Counted from the stretch's first letter, positions 1 to 9,187 are shown. The stretch: 64,000 bases of DNA from Erythrobacter sanguineus (GCA_945878845.1 CAMCUB010000008.1:41908-105907); one strand, 5' to 3'. Made by a program: numbers and translations. The notes: generated by a model not told the origin, from the letters alone.

Positions 1-1201
1 GGTCAACATGCTCAACCTCAAGAACCAGACCGAGCAGCGCATTCACCAGCTGCTCAGCGAAAAGTTCCACCTGTTCGACGGTATTTTCGGTGCCAGCGAC
101 GAGGTGCTGGGCACATTGGTCAACGGCTTGGACTTCGAGAAGGAAGTGCTGCGGATCGTCCAAGAGTGCCGCACCGAGGAGCAGGCAGAATTTGAGTTCA
201 ATGTCTTGACCGAGAGCATCAAGGACCGGATTGATGCCGACATGGACGCTGCTCGTACCAAGGTTCTGGGAGAGCTGGACAGTGCCGTGGTTGAGAAGCT
301 GCATCATCGGCAAAGCGCCCTTGCCACAAGCATCCCTGAATTCCGCCAACGATTGCTCATGGTTGCCCATGCGGAGCTAGCTGGCGCAGCCTTTCCAGAA
401 CCGGCGAACGAGCATTTCACCTACAACGGCCAAACCTACACCACTGCATGGCCTGTTGCGGACGAGCAGGACTGGCAATTCTTCCGTGTGTCGGACGGGC
501 TAGGGTTGCAGATTGTCGAGGCTGCAAAGGCGCGGGATCATGCCTCATCGCCCGTGGCCATTCATTTCAAACCCAAGGAATATCCCTACGCCGGTCAGAT
601 GACAGCGGTGAATGCGCTGTCAGGACAGTCAGGCTGGATGCAGGTTGCCAAGGCGACCATGCCGACGCCTGCGGCATTGCGAGAAGAGCTGCTGATCGCC
701 TGCGTGACGGATAGCGGGGAGCAGATTGCCTCTGAAATCGCCGACAAGATGTTCATGGTTCCCGGCGATAGTGGCAACTCAGCCGATGCGATACCGGATG
801 AGTGGCAGTTGAAAGCCATACAGGCAGACCGGTTCGCGTCTTTCTCCGACCGCGTGAAGCGTGAAAATTTCGAATGGATCGAGGCGGAGGAAGAACGGCT
901 GGACCGTTTTGCGGCGGACATTGAGATTGAGCTTGATGCGCAGGTCGATGCGATGGAAGCTGAGATCAAGGAATTGCAACGCCAGAAGCGTTCCGCCGAC
1001 CTTTCGATGGAGCAGAAGATTGAGCTCAGCCGCAAGATCAAAAGGCTGGAAGCCGATGTCGATGACACCAAGCTATCCAAGTTTGAGCGCCGCAAGCAGC
1101 TTCGCAAGGAAGTCAGCGACAAGCTCGACGAATTTGCAGAACAGCTTAATCAAAAGCCTTCCATTGTGCCATTGATGACAGTCAGATGGACTGTCGCCTA
1201 A
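1..1201 (+). CDS. SNF2-family helicase, C-terminal part only (5' end lies outside the window)
   Basis: The reading frame is open from the left edge; the first ATG, at position 8, is internal because the codons before it (V-N) continue the same motif. The segment NLKNQTEQRIHQLLSEKF followed by FGASDEVLG is what I know from the end of the helicase core in RapA-like SNF2 helicases that sit beside Mod/Res genes. The rest is a family-specific tail with a long charged, probably coiled-coil stretch (about residues 285-385 counted from the internal ATG). The walker motifs must lie upstream. Such ATPases would move on or remodel DNA. The stop is 28 bases before the methyltransferase start, so the three genes are likely one operon. 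The role in restriction is inferred from context. Confidence 0.8.
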   Translation, partial: VNMLNLKNQTEQRIHQLLSEKFHLFDGIFGASDEVLGTLVNGLDFEKEVLRIVQECRTEEQAEFEFNVLTESIKDRIDADMDAARTKVLGELDSAVVEKLHHRQSALATSIPEFRQRLLMVAHAELAGAAFPEPANEHFTYNGQTYTTAWPVADEQDWQFFRVSDGLGLQIVEAAKARDHASSPVAIHFKPKEYPYAGQMTAVNALSGQSGWMQVAKATMPTPAALREELLIACVTDSGEQIASEIADKMFMVPGDSGNSADAIPDEWQLKAIQADRFASFSDRVKRENFEWIEAEEERLDRFAADIEIELDAQVDAMEAEIKELQRQKRSADLSMEQKIELSRKIKRLEADVDDTKLSKFERRKQLRKEVSDKLDEFAEQLNQKPSIVPLMTVRWTVA

Positions 1202-1229
1202 TGCACTATTCTCGATTAGATCACGGATT

Positions 1230-2885
1230 ATGACTAAGAAAACCAAACTTGAACTGACTTGGCCCGGCAAGGATGAGCGCCCGAAGCTGGAGCCGCGCAT
1301 CCTGATTGAGAACCCTGAGAAGAGCTATCACGCTGCCGCCCGTCGGTCAGATGATGACATCTTCGATAATATGCTCATCAAGGGTGATAACTTGCTCGCG
1401 CTTAAAGCGTTGGAGCAGGATTATGCGGGTAAAATAAAGTGCGTTTTTATCGATCCCCCATATAACACAGGGTCTGCGTTCACCCATTACGATGACGGTC
1501 TTGAGCACTCACTTTGGCTAAGCCTTATACGTGATCGACTGGAATGCATTCATCGGCTGCTGGCTGAAGATGGCTCGCTTTGGGTCACGCTTGATGACAA
1601 CGAGTCGCATTATTTCAAAGTGATGTGCGATGAAGTGTTTGGGCGACGCAATTTTATCGCAAATGTCGTTTGGCAAAACCGCTACTCTCGATCAAACGAT
1701 GCAATAATTTCATTATCGCACAACTCAGTTCTAACATATGCTAAAAGCGCAGAGATCTGGAAAAAAGTCCGTAATCGCCTCACAAGGAATGCTTCTCAAG
1801 ACAAGCAGTATAAGAATCCAGACAACGACCCGCGTGGTCCGTGGCGTGCAATTCCTTGGGATGCCCCTAATATCCGACGCAATCTTGAATATCCGATTGT
1901 GACCCCGACAGGAAAAATAAGGAAGCCGCCAGAGGGACGCTGCTGGTCTCGTACGGAAGACCAATGGCTTGCGCTAGTGGATGCCGGGTTGGCGTATTTT
2001 GGGAAATCTGGTGATGGAGCTCCTTCGTTCAAACAGTTCTTGAGCGAGGCATCAGCAATTGTGCCGAACACGTGGTGGTCACACGAAGAGACTGGCCATA
2101 CGGATGAGGCTAAGAAGGAGATGCATGGGCTATTTGGCAAGGATAATGCCTTTGATACTCCAAAGCCTGAGCGTTTGATGCACCGCATAATAGAGATTGG
2201 TTCTAATCCCGGCGACCTAGTGCTAGACAGCTTCGCCGGTTCCGGCACAACTGGCGCTGTTGCCCACAAAATGGGCCGTCGCTGGATCATGGTAGAAATT
2301 GGGGAACATGCCGACACCCATGTCCTACCCCGCCTTCAAAAAGTCATCGATGGTACGGACCAAGGCGGCATCAGCAAGGCCGTGGATTGGAAAGGCGGCG
2401 GCGGTTTCCGCTACTTTACCCTCGCGCCATCGCTGCTCAGCCAAGACAAGTACGGCAACTGGGTCATCGCCAAGGACTACAATCCGGCGATGCTCGCAGA
2501 AGCCATGTGCAAGCATATGGGCTTCACTTATGCGCCATCGCCCAACCCGCAGGAATATTGGCTGCACGGCTCATCAACCGAAACCGACTTTATCTATGTC
2601 ACAACCCAAAGCCTGACCTACGATGCCTGCGCCAAGATCGCGCATGATGTAGGCCCAAACCGCTCTCTTCTCATTTGCTGTAAAGCCTATGATGACGGCG
2701 CAGATGCCTTCGAGAACCTGACCATGGTGAAAATCCCGACCTCCATTTTGCAAAAGTGCGAATGGGGCCGGGACGACTACTCACTGAACATCCAGAACCT
2801 GCCGATGGCAGAGGATGACGCAGCGGAAGAAGCGCCATCGACCGATGGCTTGCCGCTCTTTGGTGGGGAGAACGGCAATGGTTGA
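1230..2885 (+). CDS. Type III-like site-specific DNA methyltransferase (Mod)
   Basis: 551 residues of the N6-adenine/N4-cytosine methyltransferase family. The catalytic motif DPPYNTG is at residues 75-81 and the AdoMet-binding FAGSGTT at about 335-341, so the order is catalytic motif first, the beta arrangement typical of type III Mod subunits. The region between them (about 170-300) probably carries target recognition, and the roughly 180 residues after the AdoMet motif are an extension of unknown role. It would methylate a specific DNA site to mark self DNA. The stop codon overlaps the Res start (ATGGTTGA), which implies translational coupling. The target site cannot be read from sequence. 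Confidence 0.92.
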   Translation: MTKKTKLELTWPGKDERPKLEPRILIENPEKSYHAAARRSDDDIFDNMLIKGDNLLALKALEQDYAGKIKCVFIDPPYNTGSAFTHYDDGLEHSLWLSLIRDRLECIHRLLAEDGSLWVTLDDNESHYFKVMCDEVFGRRNFIANVVWQNRYSRSNDAIISLSHNSVLTYAKSAEIWKKVRNRLTRNASQDKQYKNPDNDPRGPWRAIPWDAPNIRRNLEYPIVTPTGKIRKPPEGRCWSRTEDQWLALVDAGLAYFGKSGDGAPSFKQFLSEASAIVPNTWWSHEETGHTDEAKKEMHGLFGKDNAFDTPKPERLMHRIIEIGSNPGDLVLDSFAGSGTTGAVAHKMGRRWIMVEIGEHADTHVLPRLQKVIDGTDQGGISKAVDWKGGGGFRYFTLAPSLLSQDKYGNWVIAKDYNPAMLAEAMCKHMGFTYAPSPNPQEYWLHGSSTETDFIYVTTQSLTYDACAKIAHDVGPNRSLLICCKAYDDGADAFENLTMVKIPTSILQKCEWGRDDYSLNIQNLPMAEDDAAEEAPSTDGLPLFGGENGNG

Positions 2886-5571
2886 GCCTGTCAACGAAAC
2901 CCGCATTCGCCGTCAGATTGCACAGCGCCTGAGCCTTCGTGCGCCGCAAGAGAATGCCCTGACCATTTTGGGCGAAGTGCTGGCCGAGATGGATTTCGCT
3001 GAACCCAGCGATTTGGTTGAGCTGCTTAAGAAAATTCAGGTGCAGTACCCTTCAGTCCAGTCGTTCGAACGCGACTTTCCCTCGCTCTGCTTCGCGCTGG
3101 CAACGGGCGTGGGCAAGACCCGGTTGATGGGCGCATTCATCGCCTATCTGTACCTGACAGGGCGCTCCAAAAACTTCTTCGTCCTCGCGCCCAACACCAC
3201 GATCTACAACAAGCTGGTCGAGGATTTCTCCAAGACGACCTCACCCAAATATGTGTTTCGAGGCATCTCGCAGTTTGCCCAGATGGCACCGTTGATCGTG
3301 ACCGGCGACACATGGCAGGAAGGTCGCGGCATCCGTGGCTCCGACCTTTATGGATCGGAAGCCATCATCAACATCTTCAACGTCGATAAGATCAACAGGG
3401 AAACCGGCAAAATCCGCAGTTTCCGTGAAACGCTTGGCGACAGCTATTTCGATTACCTGTCCAAGCTGCCTGACCTTGTGATGCTGATGGATGAGGCGCA
3501 CCGCTACCGGGCCAAGGCTGGCGCGAATGCAATCTTTGAGCTTGATCCAAAGATTGGCTTGGAACTGACAGCAACGCCCAAGACGGTTGGCGCAAGCCCC
3601 AAGGATTTCAAGAACGTCATTTACAGCTACGGTCTTGGCAACGCCATGGCAGACGGCTTCGTGAAAGAGCCAGCCGTAGCAACTCGCGCCGATTTCCGCG
3701 CATCGGACTACGATGCCCAATCGCTTGAGCGGATCATGCTTGAGGACGGCGTGCACTATCATGAGCACGTGAAGAACGAGCTGGAACTCTATTCCCGCGA
3801 AACAGGCCGCAAGCGTGTTCACCCGTTCATGCTCGTCGTGGCGCAGGACACGAAACACGCCAAAGACCTGCGCGATCAGATCGAAAGCGATGACTTCTTT
3901 GCGGGCAACTACAAGGGCCGCGTCATCGAGGTTCACTCGAACCTGAAAGGTGAGGAAAGCGATGAGGCCATGCAGCGCCTCGTGACGCTGGAAACGGCTG
4001 GCGACACGGACATCGTCATCCACGTCAACAAGCTGAAAGAAGGCTGGGACGTTACCAACCTCTATACCATCGTTCCTCTGCGTGCCTCAGCCTCAGACAT
4101 TCTGACTGAGCAGACATTGGGACGCGGTTTGCGTCTGCCCTATGGCGAACGCACTGGAAATGAGGCTGTTGATACCCTCACTGTCATTGCACACGACCGT
4201 TTCGATGAGGTGATCAAGAAGGCACGGGACGCAGACTCCCTCGTGCAGATCAAGGAATACCGGATCGGCAATGGCGGCGACATTTCGACCGAGCCAGAAA
4301 CGATCATCAAGGTTGAGCCAAAGTTCGTATCGGCCCTGACCGGCGCTGGCACCGACACATCGGCTTCATCTGGCACCGAAACGAAGGCTCCGCTCTTCAC
4401 GACGCAGGAAGACCGGCAGGCCGTTGAAACGACCATCGACCTCATCCGCGACAAGTATGAGCGGGAGTTGAAAGGCGGCGTCAGCGATTTGCAAAAGCCT
4501 GAAGTTCAGGAACGCATCGCCAAGGACGTGCAACGGCTAACCCAAGCGCGGCAAGGCACATTGGACGGCATCGTTGCGCCCACCGATTTCGCCAAGGTCG
4601 TCGCCGCAGTGGTGACGAGCATTGCCGAGAACACCATCGAAATCCCCGAAATCGTCATTCTGCCAAGCCGGGAGGTCAACTTCTGGTTCGAAGATTTCGA
4701 CCTGAGTGGCGTCGATGATGTGCGTTTGCAGCCGATTTCAGACAAGCTGCTAATCCGCAATCTGCGCGATCAATCGCAGCGTGAACTCGCGCGGGCGTTG
4801 GAAGGCCCCAAGGAAAGCCAGGTCGAAAACTATCTGGTCAAGCACCTGATGGATTACCCGCAGGTGGACTACGACACCCAAGCTGATCTGCTCTACAAGC
4901 TGGCCGGACAGATGATCGACCACCTCCGCAGCTACCTGCCCAACGAGCAGGATGTTGAGAACGTCGCCCTCGCGCATGGCAAGATGCTGGCACAGCGCAT
5001 CTTCGCCCGAATGAAGCAGCATTACCGCGAGACGCCAGCGGACTATCAGGCCAGCAAAACGCGGTCGTTCCGCACCTTGCAGCCGCAGCACTACAGCTAT
5101 GCCGCTTCCAAGCTTCTGCCCATGACACAGGCAGCAACGCCACTTTCAGCAACACCAAGCTTCGTGTTCCAAGGCGGCGCAAAGTGCCCGTATCAGTTTC
5201 ACAAATTCGACAGCGATCCCGAACGCCGCTTTGCGGTGCTGATCGACAGCGACTTTGAGAAAGACGTGCTGCGCTGGCTCAAGCCCGGCTACAATCAATT
5301 CCGCATCGAGTATCAATCAGGCAAACGCTATGAGCCTGATTTCGTGGTGGAAACGGCATCGGAAAAGCTGATCGTTGAGATCAAGGCCGATAACCAAATG
5401 ACCGACCCGGTTGTGCAGGACAAGGCACGGGCAGCGAAGGAATGGGTCAAACACGCCAGCCGGTTCGCCGCCGAAGGTGATGGCAAGCCGTGGCGCTATG
5501 CCTTGATTTCTGACCAAGCGATCAACGAGAGCGCCACGTTGGCTGGTTTGCTGGCAAGGTTCGCAGATTGA
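2878..5571 (+). CDS. Type III restriction enzyme Res-like helicase-nuclease
   Basis: 897 residues from the ATG at 2878. The frame is open from 2815, but 2878 overlaps the Mod stop and gives the conserved N-terminus. It has a superfamily 2 helicase core: Walker A ATGVGKT at residues 75-81, DEAH at 205-208, LTATP at about 225, and the later helicase motifs near 400-430 (HVNKLKEGWDV, EQTLGRGLRLP). The C-terminus carries a PD-(D/E)XK nuclease signature: P820-D821 and E834-I-K836. The protein is therefore expected to translocate on DNA and cut it when sites are unmethylated. All key residues are present, so the enzyme looks intact. Confidence 0.92.
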   Translation: MVEPVNETRIRRQIAQRLSLRAPQENALTILGEVLAEMDFAEPSDLVELLKKIQVQYPSVQSFERDFPSLCFALATGVGKTRLMGAFIAYLYLTGRSKNFFVLAPNTTIYNKLVEDFSKTTSPKYVFRGISQFAQMAPLIVTGDTWQEGRGIRGSDLYGSEAIINIFNVDKINRETGKIRSFRETLGDSYFDYLSKLPDLVMLMDEAHRYRAKAGANAIFELDPKIGLELTATPKTVGASPKDFKNVIYSYGLGNAMADGFVKEPAVATRADFRASDYDAQSLERIMLEDGVHYHEHVKNELELYSRETGRKRVHPFMLVVAQDTKHAKDLRDQIESDDFFAGNYKGRVIEVHSNLKGEESDEAMQRLVTLETAGDTDIVIHVNKLKEGWDVTNLYTIVPLRASASDILTEQTLGRGLRLPYGERTGNEAVDTLTVIAHDRFDEVIKKARDADSLVQIKEYRIGNGGDISTEPETIIKVEPKFVSALTGAGTDTSASSGTETKAPLFTTQEDRQAVETTIDLIRDKYERELKGGVSDLQKPEVQERIAKDVQRLTQARQGTLDGIVAPTDFAKVVAAVVTSIAENTIEIPEIVILPSREVNFWFEDFDLSGVDDVRLQPISDKLLIRNLRDQSQRELARALEGPKESQVENYLVKHLMDYPQVDYDTQADLLYKLAGQMIDHLRSYLPNEQDVENVALAHGKMLAQRIFARMKQHYRETPADYQASKTRSFRTLQPQHYSYAASKLLPMTQAATPLSATPSFVFQGGAKCPYQFHKFDSDPERRFAVLIDSDFEKDVLRWLKPGYNQFRIEYQSGKRYEPDFVVETASEKLIVEIKADNQMTDPVVQDKARAAKEWVKHASRFAAEGDGKPWRYALISDQAINESATLAGLLARFAD

Positions 5572-5581
5572 GCTGATCAAT

Positions 5582-5622
5582 AAAAAGATGGCATGACGCA
5601 GGAACGATTGCGCCATGCCATC
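5582..5622 (-). terminator. Rho-independent terminator read on the minus strand
   Basis: A 13-bp stem with one mismatch (arms 5587-5599 and 5610-5622, 10-nt loop) lies between convergent genes. On the minus strand the stem is followed by TTTTT, so it best fits the end of the transcript of the transglycosylase-like operon, about 115 bases past its stop. It may also slow transcription leaving the Res gene. Confidence 0.75.
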
Positions 5623-5737
5623 AAGGTGGCCGCACGTAGGCAAAGACCGTGCAGCTAGGTTTTATGTTATGGTTCAGTAAGCGCGATCCTCGTCACCGCT
5701 GTCGGGCAGCTTGCCGTGGCGGAGGTTGGCTGAGGGG

Positions 5738-7078
5738 TTAGCGAAGACCTGAGAGATCACGGTCTTCGTCACCGGTATCGAGGGCCAACGGGTGCGTATC
5801 CTTGTCGATCTTCGGCCCTGTCATCAGGTGCGTCCGGTATTGCTTGAGCACCTTAAGATCGCGGGCCGCGATGACCTTGTGAATGGCATCGACGGCAGAC
5901 TTCACCTTGCTGTGAACCACGTCAGCCGGGTTCGCCATTTCCACCTCGAACACATGGTGAGCGAGTGCGACGGCGTCGCAGAGCACCGTGAGATTGTGGT
6001 GGGCATGGTAACGGTCACTCTGCGCATCGTGGTAGCGCCCGTTGGTCGGCGGGCACGGTACACACATGTCACCCAGAGTGAGATGCCGGCCAAGGACGCT
6101 GGGCCACGGCCACTGCGCCTTCGAACCAAAGAACACAGGGTCAGCAGGTGCGACGAGCTGGGCCAACTTCATCTCATTACCATCAATCTGGGGCAGCGTG
6201 AAAATCTTGTTGCTGCGCAGCATGATGAAGGGAGATGCCGTATCGTAGGAGATACGCAGGTGCGGGTTGATGTGCTTGTTGATCGCCTGCTGTAGTGCAG
6301 TCAGCATCACGGCCATGTCCAAGGTCGAAGTGCCAAGAACATGGATCCAGTTCTTAGTCTGCAACAGCCCATCGTTGGCCATGGTGATCACACGGCGGCA
6401 AATCTCATACATATTGCGACGCATGACGCCTGCGATGGCCCAGCCTTCGAAGGGATAATGCTTGACGGCTTCATACCAGCGATCAGCTTGGTGCGGATTG
6501 TTGCCCTGAATTACGTTCAACCAGCGCACCTTCCCGAGAGTGCGATTAGCAGCAAAGTAGTCGAGATGATCAAGCGTGGCGTCGAGGCAAGCATCGAAAT
6601 CCTTGTAGCGATAGGGATGGTTCTCGAACCGGGTTGGCCCGGTCGGCACGTCTAGCGTCATTGCCAGATCGCAGTGAGTTTCCAGCCAGTTCAGGATGCG
6701 CGGACGGTCACGGACCGGGTCAAGCGTCTTGCTGTTATTCGCAATCTGATACCCACCGCTATCTCCGATGACGCGGGCAAATTTGCGATCACGCTCGGTG
6801 ATGATGCAGCCGTTGTTTTGCTTCAGCGCCTGCCCCGCAGAATAGAGCACATGGCTCCAGCGGAACAGCGGGTTGGCGGGGGCGATGAAATCAAAGTCGC
6901 CGGGGTTGATGCCCTGCGGCAACGGACGCTGCCAGTTCTTGGCATAGGCATCGATTGCGTAGCTCGGGCTGACAGACGGCGTATAGATCGCCCAGTCACG
7001 TGGGATAGGGTCATTCTGCAAGTTGGGAAGGAAGCTGAAAGAAGGCACAGCGGTATCGTCAGGGCGCGAAGCGTCCAT
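5738..7078 (-). CDS. DpdA-like tRNA-guanine transglycosylase-fold protein (probable DNA base-exchange enzyme)
   Basis: 446 residues from the ATG at 7078, which follows an AGGAG Shine-Dalgarno; the frame continues upstream but only into the intergenic hairpin and the neighbouring gene. Motifs line up with bacterial Tgt: GDSGGYQ (106-112, the base-binding DSGG), LDVP with D143 at the position of the Tgt catalytic/binding Asp 156, VIQG (189-192), AIAG (214-217), and YDTASP with D279 at the position of the Tgt nucleophile Asp 280. C339-x2-C342 plus a later HHNL resemble a partial zinc site. Tgt swaps guanine for a 7-deazaguanine in tRNA; the DpdA branch does so in DNA. The housekeeping tgt context is absent and the gene sits beside restriction genes, so the DNA role is favoured, but by inference. 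It is the second gene of an operon with the 619-residue protein. Confidence 0.72.
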   Translation of the reverse strand: MDASRPDDTAVPSFSFLPNLQNDPIPRDWAIYTPSVSPSYAIDAYAKNWQRPLPQGINPGDFDFIAPANPLFRWSHVLYSAGQALKQNNGCIITERDRKFARVIGDSGGYQIANNSKTLDPVRDRPRILNWLETHCDLAMTLDVPTGPTRFENHPYRYKDFDACLDATLDHLDYFAANRTLGKVRWLNVIQGNNPHQADRWYEAVKHYPFEGWAIAGVMRRNMYEICRRVITMANDGLLQTKNWIHVLGTSTLDMAVMLTALQQAINKHINPHLRISYDTASPFIMLRSNKIFTLPQIDGNEMKLAQLVAPADPVFFGSKAQWPWPSVLGRHLTLGDMCVPCPPTNGRYHDAQSDRYHAHHNLTVLCDAVALAHHVFEVEMANPADVVHSKVKSAVDAIHKVIAARDLKVLKQYRTHLMTGPKIDKDTHPLALDTGDEDRDLSGLR

Positions 7079-7108
7079 GGTAATTCTCCTAGATTTTGTG
7101 GGGTTGTC

Positions 7109-7132
7109 GGGAGGGACACCGAGGCCCCTCCC
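7109..7132. promoter_or_regulatory. Perfect hairpin between the two genes of the transglycosylase-like operon
   Basis: A 7-bp perfect stem, GGGAGGG and CCCTCCC, with a 10-nt loop lies in the 70-nt gap between the 619-residue gene and the DpdA-like gene. There is no T-run after it on either strand, so it is more likely an RNA processing, stability or attenuation element than a full terminator. It could set different amounts of the two proteins. Confidence 0.5.
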
Positions 7133-7148
7133 AGTCGGTGAAGTGTGG

Positions 7149-9008
7149 TTAGGCGGGCACTGCTTCCGCATCGACTTCAGCGATTTCGACATGGATCGGC
7201 GCAGATGCGATGTCTGCCGCAGTGGCATTCGACGGCACGGGTGCGTTGACCTTTGCGAAGTACTTGGGCGAGAGCACCAGATCGTTGTCGCAGGTCGGGA
7301 CGTAGACATCGTACTCGCCGGTTTCGTCAGCGAACGAAGCCTTCAGCACACCTGCGATGTTTCCCGACAGCGTGACATCGCAGACATCGAACTTGTGGAG
7401 CTTGGCGAAAAGACCATACACATCCTTGGGCCGCAGCGTGAGTTCGAACGCCTTGTCCAGTGCTGCTGTGATGGTCAGCTTGCCATCGGTCTGCCCCTTG
7501 AAGATCACCGTCAGCTTGTCCGCTTCGAACTTGATCTTCATCGGCTGCGCCCCCTTCTTAGTTGGCGACACGGACTTGAACTTCTTAAGGTGCTCAACGA
7601 ACAGCTTGCTGAGTTCGGCCTTGGTCAGCGTGACAGAAAACTGCTCTTCGTAAGCCTCGACGTTGACCGGCTGATAGCGGCCCTTGGTCATGTAGTTCCA
7701 GAACAGGTGGCGCTTGGCAGTTTTGCGTCCGGCCTTAGCCAAGGCGGTGTTGTTCAGGCACCAGCTGATTGCGCTTCCCGAAGCCTTACCATCATTGAGC
7801 ACGGGCACAGGGTCGCGCGACAGCGTGTAGAGTGAACGCATAGTGCGGTCGTGAAGCTTGTCGGCCACAATCTTGCGAGACGACTTGAGCATGTACAGGT
7901 AATCCTGCGTCTGCACGATGTTCGAGGCAATTCCCGGCCCGGGCTTGGCGTGAACGACAACGGATGTCGGAGCCATACACGCCGAAACCATCAGCTTCGC
8001 GCCCGCAGCATCCGGCACCATCGAGAACAAGCTGTATTCCTCGATTTCCAGCGCACCGGCGATGTTGTCCACACGGAGCTTGGTCTTCTTGCCGGTATCG
8101 ACCAGTTCACCGAGGCTGAGCGTCCGCGAAACAAACTCTGCCGCTTTATCAACCGGCAGCATAACCTTGTCGTTCAGCTTGCGCAGCATGCCATCGATTT
8201 CGCTGTTTTCCAGCGGCACCTCGCCGATGATAGAGACCGTGCCATTATCGTGCCGTCCGTACATCACCACCACATTGTCACCAGTCGCATAGCTTGGGTC
8301 CATGGCGAAGCTGGCCTTGACGTTGGCAGTCGCAATGGCAGCCTTGATGTTGTCCTTCAGGGCAGTTTCAATGATCGAACGATCATCAGCAGTTTCGCCG
8401 TCTGCCTGGGGTTCGCCGTGACGCTGCATGAACAGCACCTTTTCGAAGCCGCCAGCATCTTTGATCGCATCAACCAGAGGCACAACATTGGTCACAAGCT
8501 GATTGCGAAACTTAGCATCGAGCCATTCCAGCACAGCGCAATAGCGCGACGTGTTTGAGGCGTGGTATTCGTAGTCGAACTCCAACACGAGGCGACAAAT
8601 GGTGGTGAAACGCGAGGCACCTTGGCGCGGCGTGTCGATCTTGATGCGCTTTTCTGCCTCCCATTCCTTCTCGGTCTTTTTGAGGTCATTTGTAACCTGC
8701 TCGTCAGCCACCGCCTTGGGATTGGTAGTCAGCTCTGCCTTGTGAGCAGCGACATTGTCCTTGCGCTGCGGGATTTCCTTGTTGTGTTCGGCGATCTTGC
8801 CGTTGCGAGCCTTGATCTGCTGCGTCAGCCAGCCCGCCCCGCCATTGGGAGCAAGCGTGTTGAGATACACGAGATAAACATGCGCGACTGCCTCCATTGC
8901 GGAGGCCTTCGAAGCGATATAGGCCTTGCGTGCAGCTGTTGTGTGCTTTTCCGCAGCCACAGAGGGCGACAGAGTGATGGTGTTTTCGGTTTCGGTGTGG
9001 TCAGTCAT
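7149..9008 (-). CDS. Hypothetical protein, first gene of the transglycosylase-like operon
   Basis: 619 residues, not recognised as a known family. The N-terminal third is helical and charged, with a likely coiled coil at about residues 60-125. The middle has mixed alpha/beta segments. About residues 465-590 show regular short beta strands, including FELTLRPKDVYGLF and a strand ending in YDVYVPT, whose layout reminds me of a sliding-clamp domain; this is only a visual resemblance. There is no signal peptide, membrane segment, nucleotide-binding loop or obvious catalytic motif. The gene is followed after 70 bases by the DpdA-like gene, so the two products probably work together. Composition is lower in GC than the backbone. 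Confidence 0.75.
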   Translation of the reverse strand: MTDHTETENTITLSPSVAAEKHTTAARKAYIASKASAMEAVAHVYLVYLNTLAPNGGAGWLTQQIKARNGKIAEHNKEIPQRKDNVAAHKAELTTNPKAVADEQVTNDLKKTEKEWEAEKRIKIDTPRQGASRFTTICRLVLEFDYEYHASNTSRYCAVLEWLDAKFRNQLVTNVVPLVDAIKDAGGFEKVLFMQRHGEPQADGETADDRSIIETALKDNIKAAIATANVKASFAMDPSYATGDNVVVMYGRHDNGTVSIIGEVPLENSEIDGMLRKLNDKVMLPVDKAAEFVSRTLSLGELVDTGKKTKLRVDNIAGALEIEEYSLFSMVPDAAGAKLMVSACMAPTSVVVHAKPGPGIASNIVQTQDYLYMLKSSRKIVADKLHDRTMRSLYTLSRDPVPVLNDGKASGSAISWCLNNTALAKAGRKTAKRHLFWNYMTKGRYQPVNVEAYEEQFSVTLTKAELSKLFVEHLKKFKSVSPTKKGAQPMKIKFEADKLTVIFKGQTDGKLTITAALDKAFELTLRPKDVYGLFAKLHKFDVCDVTLSGNIAGVLKASFADETGEYDVYVPTCDNDLVLSPKYFAKVNAPVPSNATAADIASAPIHVEIAEVDAEAVPA

Positions 9009-9017
9009 TTTGAGTTA

Positions 9018-9073
9018 CTCACATTACAAGTGAGCGTGTCACTGGGATCACGCATCAGCTTCGGTTGAGCTGA
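9018..9073. promoter_or_regulatory. Inverted repeats in the divergent control region
   Basis: The region between the minus-strand operon and the plus-strand gene at 9188 holds CTCAC-N7-GTGAG (9018-9034), the overlapping GTGA-N5-TCAC (9030-9042) and TCAGCT-N7-AGCTGA (9055-9073). They are close to the start of the 619-residue gene and fit operator sites for a dimeric repressor. The regulator is not known; no HTH gene was recognised next to it. Confidence 0.45.
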
Positions 9074-9187
9074 CGATGGTCCACCTAGTCGGGGCGGCGC
9101 TGTTCTCAAAAAGCACTATCCTTCACGAAGAATGATCTCGCCCGACGCCTACACAGGTGCCAGAGATGTGCTGAAAAGGGGGGCAGG

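Noticed and set aside
2815..2877. Earlier start of the Res gene
   Set aside because: The 21 extra codons are out-of-frame methyltransferase sequence; the ATG at 2878 overlaps the stop and starts the conserved part.
5738..7078. Housekeeping tRNA-guanine transglycosylase (tgt)
   Set aside because: Lacks the full C-x-C-x2-C zinc motif and the usual queA/secDF neighbours; motifs differ (GDSGGYQ, LDVP, YDTASP), so the DpdA-like call is preferred.
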